Source: Acinetobacter sichuanensis
GTDB lineage: Bacteria > Pseudomonadota > Gammaproteobacteria > Pseudomonadales > Moraxellaceae
Length of the DNA: 64,000 bases
Assembly: GCF_003024515.2 (NCBI RefSeq)
Contig: NZ_PYIX02000005.1
Span: forward strand, 106,096 to 170,095
Direction of reading: 5' to 3'
Positions 1-9,123 of the stretch are shown here, piece after piece; position 1 is the stretch's first letter; every line of letters starts with the position of its first letter. A program made the position numbers and the translations under genes. The notes below the pieces were generated by a model. That model searched no databases. It had not been told where the DNA came from and saw only the letters and a list, made by a program, of their open reading frames with translations.

Positions 1-2
1 AA

Positions 3-1100
3 CCGACGAACCATTTAGATGCTTCATCTGTTGCTTGGTTAGAACGTTTCCTTAAAGATTTTGCGGGTACAATCGTTGCGATTACGCATGACCGTTATTT
101 TTTAGACAACGTAGCTGAGTGGATTCTTGAGCTTGACCGTGGTATGGGTATTCCTTATCAAGGTAACTATTCTTCTTGGTTAGAGCAGAAAAATGCCCGC
201 TTAGAGCAAGAGAATAAGCAAGAAGAATCTTTTGCGAAAGCATTGAAAAAAGAACTTGAATGGGTTCGTTCAAATGCCAAAGGTCAGCAAAAGAAAAACA
301 AAGCACGTATGGAACGCTTTGAAGAGCTTAACTCACGTGAATTCCAACAGCGTAACGAAACTTCTGAAATCTATATTCCACCTGGTCCACGTCTGGGGAA
401 TAAGGTTGTAGAAGTTGAAGGCATCAGCAAATCATTTGGTGATCGTACGCTTTATAAAGATTTATCATTCGTTGTACCACCTGCTGCAATTGTCGGCATC
501 GTGGGTGAGAATGGTGCAGGTAAAACCACACTATTCCGTATGATGACGGGCGAGCAACAACCAGATACAGGTTCTGTGGTGTTGGGTGAGTCAGTTAAAG
601 TCGCTTATGTCGGTCAGATTCGTGACACGCTGGATAATAACAAAACTGTTTGGGAAGAAGTTTCTGGCGGTCTGGATATCCTGCGTATTGGTGAATATGA
701 AATTGCATCTCGTGCGTACATTGGTCGCTTTAACTTTAAAGGTCAGGATCAGCAAAAACGTGTAGGTCAGTTGTCAGGTGGTGAGCGTAACCGTTTACAA
801 CTTGCAAAAATCCTGCAAATGGGCGCAAACGTGATCTTACTCGATGAACCATCAAACGACTTGGACATCGAAACCTTACGTGCACTTGAGGATGCGATTC
901 TTGTATTCCCAGGTACTGTGATGGTGATCTCGCATGACCGTTGGTTCCTTGACCGTATCGCAACACACATCTTGTCATTTGAAGGTGAAACACCTGAATT
1001 CTTCACAGGTAACTATGCCGAGTTTGAAGAATACCGTCGCAAACGTGATGGTGATGATCTTGTTGCCAAACGTCAAAAGTATCGCAAAATTGGTGTTTAA
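3..1100 (+). CDS. ettA: EttA, energy-dependent translational throttle ABC-F protein (5' end missing)
   Basis: The reading frame is already open at the window edge and reads PTNHLDA at its first codons, the tail of the first Walker B region, so the N-terminal ABC domain lies upstream. The linker between the two ATPase domains follows (basic, glutamine-rich, about 60-110 residues in). The second ABC domain has Walker [10 protein letters not shown], signature LSGGERNR and Walker [13 protein letters not shown], then the switch histidine in ISHDRW. ABC-F proteins of this type bind the ribosomal E site and gate entry into elongation according to ATP/ADP ratio; they have no membrane domain. A hairpin terminator follows directly. 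The EttA assignment rests on the arrangement and on the C-terminal [12 protein letters not shown] tail; another ABC-F paralogue is possible but less likely. Confidence 0.9.
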   Translation, partial: PTNHLDASSVAWLERFLKDFAGTIVAITHDRYFLDNVAEWILELDRGMGIPYQGNYSSWLEQKNARLEQENKQEESFAKALKKELEWVRSNAKGQQKKNKARMERFEELNSREFQQRNETSEIYIPPGPRLGNKVVEVEGISKSFGDRTLYKDLSFVVPPAAIVGIVGENGAGKTTLFRMMTGEQQPDTGSVVLGESVKVAYVGQIRDTLDNNKTVWEEVSGGLDILRIGEYEIASRAYIGRFNFKGQDQQKRVGQLSGGERNRLQLAKILQMGANVILLDEPSNDLDIETLRALEDAILVFPGTVMVISHDRWFLDRIATHILSFEGETPEFFTGNYAEFEEYRRKRDGDDLVAKRQKYRKIGV

Positions 1101-1120
1101 TCCCTTCTTTTGAAATTAAA

Positions 1121-1146
1121 AAAACCAGCCTTCGAGCTGGTTTTTT
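1121..1146 (+). terminator. Rho-independent terminator of ettA
   Basis: The stem ACCAGC/GCTGGT has a six-base loop, is flanked by A and T runs, and lies 20 bases after the ettA stop codon. Confidence 0.85.
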
Positions 1147-1215
1147 ATGATATGAAATTTATCAGTTTGAATGATCTATTAGCATCATCATGGTAAGCAT
1201 CACAAAATAATGATT

Positions 1216-1614
1216 TTAAGAAGGTCGTATTATTTTTGAAATTTCGTGCTGTGCTTCAAGATGACCTTGATCTGCTGCTAAATTTAACCATCTTAAAGCT
1301 TGTATTTCGTTCGAATCTAGACCGAGCTGACCATTTAAGTACAACATACCAAGTTTAAATTGTGCGGTACTATAGCCTTGTAAGGCTGCATTTAAAAAAT
1401 ACCAAACAGCATTGCGTTGATAGCTATCTTGATTTTCCTCAAGTTTTAAATTAGAAATGGCTGAGAAGCTATTTAAAGACAAATGTTCAAAATATTTCGC
1501 ACGTTGATAACTTAAAAAGGCTCCAGAAAAATGCTGCGCTTGTAGAGCAATACGTGTTGCTAAATAAGAAAGAATAGATTTTTTTATATGATTATGTAAT
1601 TTATTAAAATCCAT
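1216..1614 (-). CDS. Sel1-like repeat protein
   Basis: A protein of 132 residues with one clear Sel1/TPR-like repeat near its C-terminus (YFLNAALQGYSTAQFKLGMLY, followed by WLNLAADQGHLEAQ). Sel1 repeats are helical pairs used as protein-protein scaffolds; no partner can be named. A longer frame opens 36 codons upstream at a TTG, but the ATG at 1614 is preceded by GGCGAG at good spacing and gives an N-terminus comparable to the neighbouring paralogue, so I choose it. No signal peptide is evident with this start. It resembles the next gene in domain position and in the NGQLGLD/NGQFGLD signature, which suggests a local duplication. Confidence 0.7.
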   Translation of the reverse strand: MDFNKLHNHIKKSILSYLATRIALQAQHFSGAFLSYQRAKYFEHLSLNSFSAISNLKLEENQDSYQRNAVWYFLNAALQGYSTAQFKLGMLYLNGQLGLDSNEIQALRWLNLAADQGHLEAQHEISKIIRPS

Positions 1615-1812
1615 TTTATTGTACTCGCCAGACAATAAGTTATTAAATATGAGAAAGCAAAAAAATAATATTTTCGCTTTCTCAGATGTTTTTTTGGCAA
1701 ATCTTATATTAAGCTTTGCCAAATTGAGAATAATATTTTTATTTTAAACTTTTTGCTTAAATTATCCTTGATATTGACCCATATCAGAATAATTAAATTC
1801 GGTTTATGACGA

Positions 1813-2151
1813 TTATGAAAATGCTAATTGATTATATGCTTTTTTAAGTTCTTCCTTCGCAAAAGGGTGACCTTGGTGTGCTGCTTGTTCAAGCCATTTT
1901 TCGGCATGAATATAACTGCGATCTAAACCGAACTGACCATTCAGATAGTTCAATCCCATTTGATATTGGGCTTCTTGATCACCACGTAAAGCCGCACGTA
2001 GGTATCCCCACATGATGTTACGAGTATTTTGTTCATCTGCTAAAGCAGCGTGTAATGGGTGCTTAATTGAGACCTCATCTTTCATATTGGTTGGAGCAAT
2101 TGAATGTGATGAATTATTTCCCAAAAAGCGTTTTAAAATATGTACTAACAT
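1813..2151 (-). CDS. Sel1-like repeat protein, small
   Basis: A protein of 112 residues. The C-terminal two thirds is a Sel1-type repeat pair: YLRAALRGDQEAQYQMGLNY then WLEQAAHQGHPFAKEEL. The start is fixed by a near-perfect Shine-Dalgarno (AAGGAGG) seven bases before the ATG. Its N-terminus begins MLVHILKRFLGNN and could form a short amphipathic helix, but it is not a convincing signal peptide. It shares the NGQxGLD motif with the gene at 1216-1614, transcribed in the same direction about 200 bases further on. The function is unknown; small Sel1 proteins of this kind are common in Acinetobacter. Confidence 0.75.
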   Translation of the reverse strand: MLVHILKRFLGNNSSHSIAPTNMKDEVSIKHPLHAALADEQNTRNIMWGYLRAALRGDQEAQYQMGLNYLNGQFGLDRSYIHAEKWLEQAAHQGHPFAKEELKKAYNQLAFS

Positions 2152-2675
2152 ATAAACCTCCTTGCTAATCCATTAACAAAGCTATGAAATATCAAACTAG
2201 AAATTTAGTTTGTATATGTCTAATGTATCTATTTTTTTATGTTTTTCAAATAATAAATTGTAATTTGTCAATATATAAATGTATGAGTTTTTATATAAAA
2301 GGATAAAAGGTATGTAAATTGATTGAATATTCAATCAATTAAAGTGCATTATATAAAGCAGTGAGACTTAAAAATGGTATTTAATCAGTTTATTTAAATA
2401 GAAAAAATTGTAAAATAAATCATAAAAAATATGATTTTAAATATTATATCTTATTATTTTGTAATATTTTTTTATTTAAATTCAACTTAAGGTTAAATTT
2501 TTATTTAAAAAATCAGTGACTTATATTTCATTTATCCAGAAAAACGTGAATAAGAACATGAATGAAAAAGGTTGAAATTTAATCATTGGAAATGGTTTAT
2601 TTTAAATATTGAAGCGCTACAATCAAAGTGGTTTAAAAAAGATCTATCTATATGAATTTTAGTTGAGGAAGATCA
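2152..2675. other. AT-rich intergenic region between divergent genes
   Basis: About 520 bases without a gene, very AT-rich. It must hold the promoters of the Sel1 gene (minus) and the zinc exporter (plus). The one outstanding structure is a 24-base perfect palindrome at 2317-2340, listed separately. No RNA gene or repeat was recognised. Confidence 0.6.
2317..2340. promoter_or_regulatory. 24-bp perfect palindrome, candidate operator
   Basis: Two 12-base half-sites (AATTGATTGAAT and its exact complement) meet without a spacer. No T-run follows, so it is not an intrinsic terminator. The position, roughly 165 bases upstream of the Sel1 gene start and 335 upstream of the CDF exporter start, fits a binding site for a dimeric regulator. 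The regulator is unknown. Confidence 0.4.
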
Positions 2676-3623
2676 ATGGCTGAGCATCATGGGCATGATC
2701 ATAGTCATGCAGTCGTTACCGAAGAAAATGCAAAAAAACTGACTTTTGCACTCATACTCACCACCACTTTTTTAATTATTGAAGTGATTGCTGGATTTAT
2801 AACGCAAAGTTTAGCGTTATTGTCTGATGCAGCACATATGTTTACTGATGCAGCAGCACTGGCGATTGCTTTGGTGGCGATTAAAGTGGGTAAGTTACCT
2901 GCGGATGATAAGCGAACTTTTGGTTACCAGCGTTTTGAAATTTTAGCTGCTTTATTTAATGCATCTATGTTGTTTATGGTTGCAATTTATATCCTTTATG
3001 AGGCTTTTCAACGTTTTAGCAATCCTCCTGAAATTCAAAGCTTAGGCATGCTTGCCGTTGCTGTTGTAGGATTAATCATCAATTTAATTTCTATGAAAAT
3101 ACTCATGTCGAGTGCTAAAGACAGCTTAAATGTCAAAGGTGCTTATTTGGAAGTTCTGAGTGATGCTTTGGGTTCGGTGGGTGTGATTATCGCAGCGATC
3201 TTGATTTATTTCACTGGATGGGTATGGCTAGATACCATTATTGCAGTATTGATTGGTTTTTGGGTTTTACCTCGAGCATGGGTGTTGTTAAAGCAAAGTA
3301 TCAATATTTTGTTAGAAGGTGTACCTGAAGAAATTGATATTGAAAAATTGCGACAAGATCTATTGGCTTTAAAAGGGGTTGAGAATATTCACCAACTGAA
3401 AGTCTGGGCGATTACATCAAAAAATGTCCATTTAACGGTTCACCTTTTTGCACCAAAAGCAGATCGTAACTTACTTTATCAGGAAGCTTTAGAATTACTT
3501 AGTCATGAGCATGGTATTACTGAAATGACTTTGCAAATCGAAGATGATGCTTGTGCTGTGCATTCACATCAGCCTGATATAGCGCATGATCAAAAAGATT
3601 CTGGACACTCACATCCACATTAA
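2676..3623 (+). CDS. czcD: CDF-family zinc/cobalt/cadmium efflux transporter (CzcD-like)
   Basis: An inner-membrane cation diffusion facilitator that exports Zn(II) and similar divalent metals in exchange for protons. Residues 1-12 and about 292-315 are histidine-rich (HHGHDHSH; HSHPH), as in CzcD/ZitB proteins. Six membrane segments occupy roughly residues 20-210. The metal-site motif SDAAHMFTD lies in TM2 and EVLSDALGSVGV in TM5; glutamate at the TM5 position is usual for the CzcD subgroup. A cytoplasmic C-terminal ferredoxin-like domain follows (about 215-290). The start is supported by GAGGAAG eight bases upstream. It is a single gene, with a hairpin overlapping and following its stop. 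Metal-responsive control is likely but no MerR-type site was identified. Confidence 0.88.
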   Translation: MAEHHGHDHSHAVVTEENAKKLTFALILTTTFLIIEVIAGFITQSLALLSDAAHMFTDAAALAIALVAIKVGKLPADDKRTFGYQRFEILAALFNASMLFMVAIYILYEAFQRFSNPPEIQSLGMLAVAVVGLIINLISMKILMSSAKDSLNVKGAYLEVLSDALGSVGVIIAAILIYFTGWVWLDTIIAVLIGFWVLPRAWVLLKQSINILLEGVPEEIDIEKLRQDLLALKGVENIHQLKVWAITSKNVHLTVHLFAPKADRNLLYQEALELLSHEHGITEMTLQIEDDACAVHSHQPDIAHDQKDSGHSHPH

Positions 3624-3645
3624 GTTGATGTGAGTCTTTATTTTT
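3605..3645 (+). terminator. Probable terminator of czcD
   Basis: The stem ACTCACAT/ATGTGAGT has a 13-base loop that includes the stop codon, followed by CTTTATTTTTA. The 5' arm lies inside the last codons of the gene. Confidence 0.5.
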
Positions 3646-3650
3646 ATAGA

Positions 3651-3992
3651 TTAAATATGCCAATCGTGCTGGCATTCACGACATTTCCAGTGTTTGTTGG
3701 CACTCATAAATGATTGCATGGAGATTTTAAAATCGGGCAGATCACGCCAGAAAAAAATCCCTGCAACAACACAAAGTAAAAAAACGACCACAGTTGCAAT
3801 TTGTAGGGTTTGACCTGCGCCATCGCCAAATAACCATAATGCAATACTGATAATGACCAAGAGTAATAAAACAAAAATTGCTGGAATTAAGACAACAAGG
3901 CTTTTAGGTACAACAGGGCGTACTGCTGGGGTTTGTGCATCAGCAACAGGTAAAATTTTAGGGCTTTGACATTTTGGGCAACGATACTGCAT
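3651..3992 (-). CDS. Zinc-ribbon, two-TM membrane protein of unknown function
   Basis: A protein of 113 residues with a striking split layout: a CPKCQSPK half-ribbon at residues 5-12, two hydrophobic segments (about 31-54 and 61-81), and a second CRECQHDW pair near the C-terminus (about 102-109). The two CxxC pairs could meet on the cytoplasmic side of a helical hairpin to bind one zinc. The start has GGAG upstream. No characterised family is recognised. It lies tail to tail with the zinc exporter (27 bases between stops), but convergent orientation gives no regulatory link. Confidence 0.65.
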   Translation of the reverse strand: MQYRCPKCQSPKILPVADAQTPAVRPVVPKSLVVLIPAIFVLLLLVIISIALWLFGDGAGQTLQIATVVVFLLCVVAGIFFWRDLPDFKISMQSFMSANKHWKCRECQHDWHI

Positions 3993-4062
3993 TACAACTC
4001 CACAAATATTTTATTATTTTGATTTTAGCGGATTGTCATCAAAATCAAAAATTTTTGGCAAT

Positions 4063-4095
4063 AAAAAAGCCACTGAATATGTCAGTGGCTTTTTT
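4063..4095 (-). terminator. Terminator after tRNA-Glu (possibly bidirectional)
   Basis: The stem GCCACTGA/TCAGTGGC is flanked by A6 and T6 runs. On the minus strand it lies immediately 3' of tRNA-Glu. Confidence 0.85.
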
Positions 4096-4100
4096 GAATT

Positions 4101-4176
4101 TGGCGTTCCTACGGGGATTCGAACCCCGGTTACCGCCGTGAAAGGGCGATGTCCTAGGCCTCTAGACGATAGGAAC
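4101..4176 (-). tRNA. tRNA-Glu (anticodon TTC)
   Basis: A 76-base cloverleaf with encoded CCA. The acceptor stem GTTCCTA/TAGGAAC pairs perfectly, the anticodon loop is CTTTCAC (anticodon TTC), and the T-arm is GGGGTTCGAATCCCC. It closely matches the enterobacterial tRNA-Glu body. It lies 90 bases downstream of gltX on the same strand, so the tRNA and the synthetase that charges it may share transcription. Confidence 0.97.
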
Positions 4177-4266
4177 TTGTGAGGCAACAGGATAAGTTTT
4201 TCAACCGTCTCTCTGTATGGGCGCTATATTAGGGATATAATGCCCATGCGTCAACTAAAAAATAAC

Positions 4267-5775
4267 TTATGCTTCATCAACTGCATCATTTTTCGGCAAT
4301 TTTAAGCTTTCATTGAGTTTTTCCCACACTTTTGCTTCTTTTTTGCTCGGACCACCAACAATTTCTAAAGCATGGCGTAAACGAGCAAAGGTAAGATCAG
4401 GACCTATAGTTACCATAGATTGCATTACTGGGGTTGATGAAGTTGAACCTGCAATGGCAATAAAGAATGTTGGCATAAAGTCACGTAGTTTAATTTCCAT
4501 TTGGTTTGCCAAGTCCATTAAGGTTTGGCTCACCGTGTCATTATTCCATGTGAACATACTTTCTAAACGCCAAATTGCAAATTGTAAGCTTTGACGAACT
4601 TGTTCTTCAGAGAGTTTTTTACTTGCAAACTGTTCTTTGCTAATCGTTGGAAATTGGTTGAAATAGAAACCTGCCCAATTGACTGCTTCAGAAAGTAAAT
4701 TAATACGAGGCTGAATTGCAGCAGCAATATCTTCTAAAGTTTGACGGTCAGATTTCCATGCCAATAAGGTATCTAAAAGCTCAGCAGGACTTAAGCCTTT
4801 GATCCATTGACCATTCAACCAATTGAGTTTTTCAACATCAAAAATTGGACCACCAAGCGACACACGTTGAATATCAAAATGCTCAATCATTTCAGCTAAA
4901 GTAAATTTTTCACGCTCATCTGGCATTGACCAGCCCATACGTCCTAAATAATTCAGCAAGGCTTCTGGTAATACACCAATATTTTTATAGTAGTTGATAG
5001 AGGTTGGATTTTTACGTTTAGAAAGTTTAGATTTATCTGGATTACGCAATAAAGGCATATGGCACAGTACTGGCATTTCCCAACCAAAATATTGGTAAAG
5101 TAATTGATGTTTTGGTGCGGATGGAATCCATTCTTCACCACGAATAACATGTGTGATTTCCATTAAGTGGTCATCAACTACGTTCGCAAGATGGTAAGTT
5201 GGTAAGCCATCTGTTTTAAGTAGAATTTGCATATCCACTTGTGCCCATGGAATTTCTACTTCACCACGTAGTAAGTCACTAAATTTGCAAATTCCTTCAG
5301 TTGGAATTTTCATACGAATAACGTGTGCTTCACCTGCCGCTAAACGACGCTGAACTTCTTCTTCTGATAATAATAAGCCACGACCATCGTAACGAGGCAT
5401 TTCACCACGTGCTTGTTGTTCTGCACGCATTTGGTCTAGTTCTTCAGTCGTTGCAAAACAGTAAAAAGCATGACCTTTTTCAACTAAATCAAGTGCATAT
5501 TGCTTATAGATTCCCATGCGTTCAGATTGGCGATAAGGTGCATGTGGTCCACCAATATCTGGACCTTCTGACCAGTTAAGACCTAACCAACGTAAAGAAT
5601 CCAAAATCATTTTTTCTGATTCAGGTGTTGAACGTAGCTGGTCAGTATCTTCAATACGTAGAATAAATTCACCGCCATGTTGCTTTGCAAAACAAAGGTT
5701 AAACAAGGCGATATATGCTGTTCCTACATGAGGGAAGCCTGTTGGAGAAGGTGCAATACGAGTACGGATGGTCAT
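4267..5775 (-). CDS. gltX: Glutamyl-tRNA synthetase
   Basis: A class I aminoacyl-tRNA synthetase of 502 residues that attaches glutamate to tRNA-Glu; the product feeds both protein synthesis and tetrapyrrole synthesis. The N-terminus [16 protein letters not shown] carries the HIGH-type motif (PHVG), and DKSKLSKRK near residue 250 is the KMSKS-type motif. The C-terminal half is the all-helical anticodon-binding region. The start is the ATG at 5775; an in-frame TTG two codons upstream has no better ribosome site. The length and order match bacterial discriminating GlnRS-independent GltX enzymes. The tRNA-Glu gene lies downstream on the same strand. Confidence 0.95.
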   Translation of the reverse strand: MTIRTRIAPSPTGFPHVGTAYIALFNLCFAKQHGGEFILRIEDTDQLRSTPESEKMILDSLRWLGLNWSEGPDIGGPHAPYRQSERMGIYKQYALDLVEKGHAFYCFATTEELDQMRAEQQARGEMPRYDGRGLLLSEEEVQRRLAAGEAHVIRMKIPTEGICKFSDLLRGEVEIPWAQVDMQILLKTDGLPTYHLANVVDDHLMEITHVIRGEEWIPSAPKHQLLYQYFGWEMPVLCHMPLLRNPDKSKLSKRKNPTSINYYKNIGVLPEALLNYLGRMGWSMPDEREKFTLAEMIEHFDIQRVSLGGPIFDVEKLNWLNGQWIKGLSPAELLDTLLAWKSDRQTLEDIAAAIQPRINLLSEAVNWAGFYFNQFPTISKEQFASKKLSEEQVRQSLQFAIWRLESMFTWNNDTVSQTLMDLANQMEIKLRDFMPTFFIAIAGSTSSTPVMQSMVTIGPDLTFARLRHALEIVGGPSKKEAKVWEKLNESLKLPKNDAVDEA

Positions 5776-5914
5776 AATCAACTATTATTCAGAATGTAAA
5801 TTAGGGCTATTATAACGAAAAAGCCCAATCGCTTAAGGGTTAATTCACCAATAAACAATCGGGCATATTCATTCTTTGGGGGAGAATAACTTAGAACACT
5901 AAAATATATTTAAA

Positions 5915-6229
5915 TTAAGAGTTATGTGGCTGGAAAATTGCTTGTACAAAACGTGAAAAGCGTTGATGTTGCTCTGCTAAAAAGTTTTGCGAAGCTGTTC
6001 CTTTTAATGATGCAAAAACTTTAAGCTCGTCTTGGGTCGAGATTAATTTATTGTCACGTTTTTGCTGACTTAATGCTTTTTCAATTGGAGATTGTTTTTC
6101 ACTAATCACTGAAGATGAATTAACAGGTGTTGGATTTGTTGAAATCGCAGCTGCTTGAGTGACTTGTACGCTTAAGCCTAAAGTAAGACCTAAAGCAAAT
6201 AATTTTAAGCTATGTTGTTTCATTGTCAT
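5915..6229 (-). CDS. Small secreted protein of unknown function
   Basis: About 102-104 residues. A clear Sec signal peptide (basic MKQHSLK, hydrophobic LFALGLTLGLSVQV, then TQAAA) predicts cleavage near residue 25-28, leaving a soluble periplasmic protein of about 77 residues rich in Ser, Gln and Lys. Two in-frame ATGs lie six bases apart (6229 and 6223); the run GGGGGG upstream is better spaced for the second. No domain or enzyme motif is recognised. It is a single gene between gltX and the sulfate-binding genes. Confidence 0.65.
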   Translation of the reverse strand: MTMKQHSLKLFALGLTLGLSVQVTQAAAISTNPTPVNSSSVISEKQSPIEKALSQQKRDNKLISTQDELKVFASLKGTASQNFLAEQHQRFSRFVQAIFQPHNS

Positions 6230-6597
6230 ATCCCCCCACCAAGGACATTATTCTTCATTAAGATTTTTCTATCACGCTGCTATTTTAACCATAAATAGTC
6301 ACAATATGTACAATAGCGTCACATATTATTACAAAAATGACATTATTGGGCAGTTTGAATCAAAATTTGCTGTTCAATTGTAAGAGCGCACTATTATTAG
6401 CAAACAAATGTGTATTTATTGTGAAGGAATATACATTTTAGCTGCAACTTTTCAAAGTTCTATTTTGTATAAATAAGTCTGTATAAATGATATCTAAATA
6501 ATAGATATAAATCTTATTTATTGATATAAGTTTATGATTGTAAGGTGAAAAAATAAATAATAAAGTGCTAAAAATTAAATTTAAAATGTGAATTGAA
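6230..6597. other. Intergenic region upstream of the first sulfate-binding gene
   Basis: About 370 AT-rich bases between divergent genes. Two inverted repeats lie in the part near the downstream gene: ATATCTA/TAGATAT at 6490-6508, and CTTAT/ATAAG just after it (about 6513-6530). They may be regulator sites (sulfur-starvation control by a CysB-like regulator is an inference). Nothing else was recognised. Confidence 0.45.
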
Positions 6598-7596
6598 ATG
6601 AAAAAAATTATACTTGTAAGTTTGTTGAGTTTTGTTGGGCTAAATAGTGTCAGTGTATATGCTACAAAAGATTTCTTAAATGTTTCTTATGATCCTACAC
6701 GTGAATTTTATCAAGAATATAATAAAAGTTTTGGGCAGTTTTGGAAGTCTAAAACAGGGCAGGATATTGAATTTAAACAATCACATGGTGGCTCTGGTAA
6801 ACAAGCACGTTCTGTGATTGATGGCTTACAAGCTGATGTAGTGACTTTGGCTTTAGCAAATGATATTGATGAAATAGTGAAAGCAGGATTAATTGAAAAA
6901 GATTGGCAAAAGGAGTTTCCAAATAATTCTGCACCTTATACATCCACAGTGGTTTTTTTAGTGCGTAAAGGTAATCCTAAAAATATTAAAGACTGGAATG
7001 ATTTAACCAAACCTGGTGTGGAAATTATTACACCAAATCCTAAAACAGGTGGAGCACCACGTTGGATTTATTTATCAGCTTGGGGTTATGCGCTGAAGCA
7101 ACCAGGTGGTAATGATGCAAAAGCACGAGAATTAGTGAAAAACTTATATAAAAATGTCAAAGTTTTAGATTCGGGTGCACGTGGCTCTCTAACAACATTT
7201 GCTGAACGTGGCATAGGTGATGTTTTATTATCTTGGGAGAATGAAGCAATTTTGGCGACTTCAGGACCAGATAAGGATAAATATCAAATTATTTATCCAT
7301 CTATTTCAATTTTGGCAGAACCTTCTGTGGCAATTGTTGATAAAAATGTTGATAAAGATGGCAATCGTAATTTAGCCAAAGGTTATTTAAACTATTTGTA
7401 TTCACCACAAGGGCAAGAATTGGCGGCGAAATATCATTTCCGTCCTCGTAATGCTCAAGTTGCTGCAAAATATGCAGCGAAATTTCCAAAAATTAAATTA
7501 TTTACAATCAATGATGTATTTGGAGGATGGGCGAAAGCGCAGCAAACTCATTTTGTGAATGGTGCGATTTACGATCAAATTTCATCTGAAAAGTAA
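6598..7596 (+). CDS. sbp: Periplasmic sulfate/thiosulfate-binding protein (copy 1)
   Basis: Binds sulfate or thiosulfate in the periplasm and delivers it to the CysTWA ABC importer. The signal peptide ends near ...SVYA (about residue 22). The mature protein starts with [20 protein letters not shown], the hallmark of the Sbp/CysP family; [22 protein letters not shown] and [10 protein letters not shown] are anion-binding-lobe motifs. The length (332) is normal. No permease or ATPase gene is adjacent, so it must work with a transporter encoded elsewhere. A close paralogue follows at 7838. The ribosome site is weak. Confidence 0.92.
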   Translation: MKKIILVSLLSFVGLNSVSVYATKDFLNVSYDPTREFYQEYNKSFGQFWKSKTGQDIEFKQSHGGSGKQARSVIDGLQADVVTLALANDIDEIVKAGLIEKDWQKEFPNNSAPYTSTVVFLVRKGNPKNIKDWNDLTKPGVEIITPNPKTGGAPRWIYLSAWGYALKQPGGNDAKARELVKNLYKNVKVLDSGARGSLTTFAERGIGDVLLSWENEAILATSGPDKDKYQIIYPSISILAEPSVAIVDKNVDKDGNRNLAKGYLNYLYSPQGQELAAKYHFRPRNAQVAAKYAAKFPKIKLFTINDVFGGWAKAQQTHFVNGAIYDQISSEK

Positions 7597-7621
7597 ATAA
7601 AAACTTTAAATCGAGACTGGC

Positions 7622-7651
7622 AAAACAGAATATTTCTATATTCTGTTTTTG
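7622..7651 (+). terminator. Terminator between the two sulfate-binding genes
   Basis: The stem ACAGAATA/TATTCTGT is extended by A/T pairs, has a six-base loop, and is followed by a T run. It implies that the second copy has its own promoter. Confidence 0.8.
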
Positions 7652-7837
7652 TATAAGTAAAGCTGAAAAACCTATAATGTGGATATATAATAATTTTAAT
7701 TGGATTTTTATAAATAAAACAAACAATTAACACTTTAGTAATCTATAAAGTGAATTTGCTTTTTAAATTATTAAATTGCGGTTTATCTCTTGATTTCATA
7801 TATTTATCATAATTCAAGATTTTAATGCTGAAACGTC

Positions 7838-8854
7838 ATGAAAGCTCAAATTAAGACATGGCTGCAAGTTGCATTACTTGCAACAGGTGTTGCTGTTACT
7901 TCAAATGCAACCCAAGCAGCCGATCGTCAATTTTTAAATGTATCTTATGATGCAACACGTGAATTTTACGATGAATTTAATAAGTCTTTTGGTGCATATT
8001 GGCTTAAAAGAACAGGTAAAACTGTTGATTTTAAACAGTCGCATGGTGGTTCAGGTAAGCAAGCACGTGCAGTTGTCGATGGTCTCAATGGTGATGTTGT
8101 CACTTTAGCCTTAGCAAATGATATTAATGAAATTGTAAAATCAGGTCAGATTAATGCGGGTTGGGAAAAAGAGTTTCCTTATAACTCAGCACCTTATACT
8201 TCAACGATCGTTTTTATGGTGCGTAAAGGCAACCCTAAAAATATTAAAGATTGGACTGACTTAACAAAATCAGGTGTGCAAATCATTACTCCAAATCCAA
8301 AAACAGGTGGCTTACCACGTTGGATTTATTTATCTGCATGGGGATATGCTTTAAAACAACCAGCTGGTAATGATACGACTGCTCGTGATTTTGTTTCTAA
8401 AATGTACCATAACGTAAAGGTGATGGATCCTGCGGCACGTGCATCTATGACAACTTTTGCTGAGCGTGGCATAGGTGATGTATTACTGACTTGGGAAAAT
8501 GAAGCCATGATCAGTAAAAAAACCTTGGGTGATAAGTTTGATATTGTGTATCCATCTATGTCAATTTTAACTGAGCCATCAGTTGCAATTGTGGATAAAA
8601 CAGTCGCAAAAAATGGAAATAAATGGTTAGCAACAGGTTATATCAACTATTTATATTCGCCAATTGGTCAGGAAATGGCGGCAAAACATTTTTATCGCCC
8701 ACGTAATGAAAAAGTTTTAGCAAAATACGCAAAACAATTTCCTGCATTAAAAACATTTACCATTGATGAAGTCTTTGGTGGATGGGCAAAAGCACAACAG
8801 ACACATTTTGTAAATGGTGGTGTGTTTGATCAGATTTATAATGCAAAACGTTAA
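7838..8854 (+). CDS. sbp: Periplasmic sulfate/thiosulfate-binding protein (copy 2)
   Basis: A paralogue of the preceding gene, 338 residues, with a longer signal peptide (MKAQIKTWLQVALLATGVAV to about residue 28, TQAA). It keeps all family motifs ([33 protein letters not shown], the [16 protein letters not shown] tail). The two copies differ along their whole length, so the duplication is old. A terminator separates them, and copy 2 has about 240 bases of its own upstream DNA, so they can be expressed independently. One may prefer sulfate and the other thiosulfate or an organosulfur anion; the sequence does not decide this. Confidence 0.92.
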   Translation: MKAQIKTWLQVALLATGVAVTSNATQAADRQFLNVSYDATREFYDEFNKSFGAYWLKRTGKTVDFKQSHGGSGKQARAVVDGLNGDVVTLALANDINEIVKSGQINAGWEKEFPYNSAPYTSTIVFMVRKGNPKNIKDWTDLTKSGVQIITPNPKTGGLPRWIYLSAWGYALKQPAGNDTTARDFVSKMYHNVKVMDPAARASMTTFAERGIGDVLLTWENEAMISKKTLGDKFDIVYPSMSILTEPSVAIVDKTVAKNGNKWLATGYINYLYSPIGQEMAAKHFYRPRNEKVLAKYAKQFPALKTFTIDEVFGGWAKAQQTHFVNGGVFDQIYNAKR

Positions 8855-8868
8855 TTTTTAGGCGTTTT

Positions 8869-8894
8869 AAACCTCCATACGTGGAGGTTTTTTA
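8869..8894 (+). terminator. Terminator of the second sulfate-binding gene
   Basis: The stem CCTCCA/TGGAGG is extended by AAA/TTT, has a four-base loop, and is followed by T6. It starts 15 bases after the stop codon. Confidence 0.88.
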
Positions 8895-9123
8895 TTTGAT
8901 AAATTGAGTAGAAGAAATAGTGAAAAACAGATAGGCATAGAAGGGTAATCAGCGTGTTAAATTGCATCATTAAGCTGAAATACAGTGAAGCCTAGCTAAA
9001 AAATCACTTTAAAACGGTTTTCTCTATAAAAAGTAATATTTCCCTACAAAAAGTCGTTTGGAGCTTTTACAAAACAAGGTAATAATGTGCAGTTACTTTT
9101 TTGATTGAATTGAAAGCATAGTT

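Noticed and set aside
2676..3623. Glutamate in place of histidine at the TM5 metal position of the CDF exporter
   Set aside because: EVxSD at this position is normal for the CzcD subgroup, so it is not a defect.
5325..5579. Plus-strand ORF inside gltX
   Set aside because: Antisense shadow of a well-supported synthetase gene.
8895..9123. mraZ gene or MraZ boxes before rsmH
   Set aside because: No reading frame for MraZ and no GTGGG-type repeat series seen.
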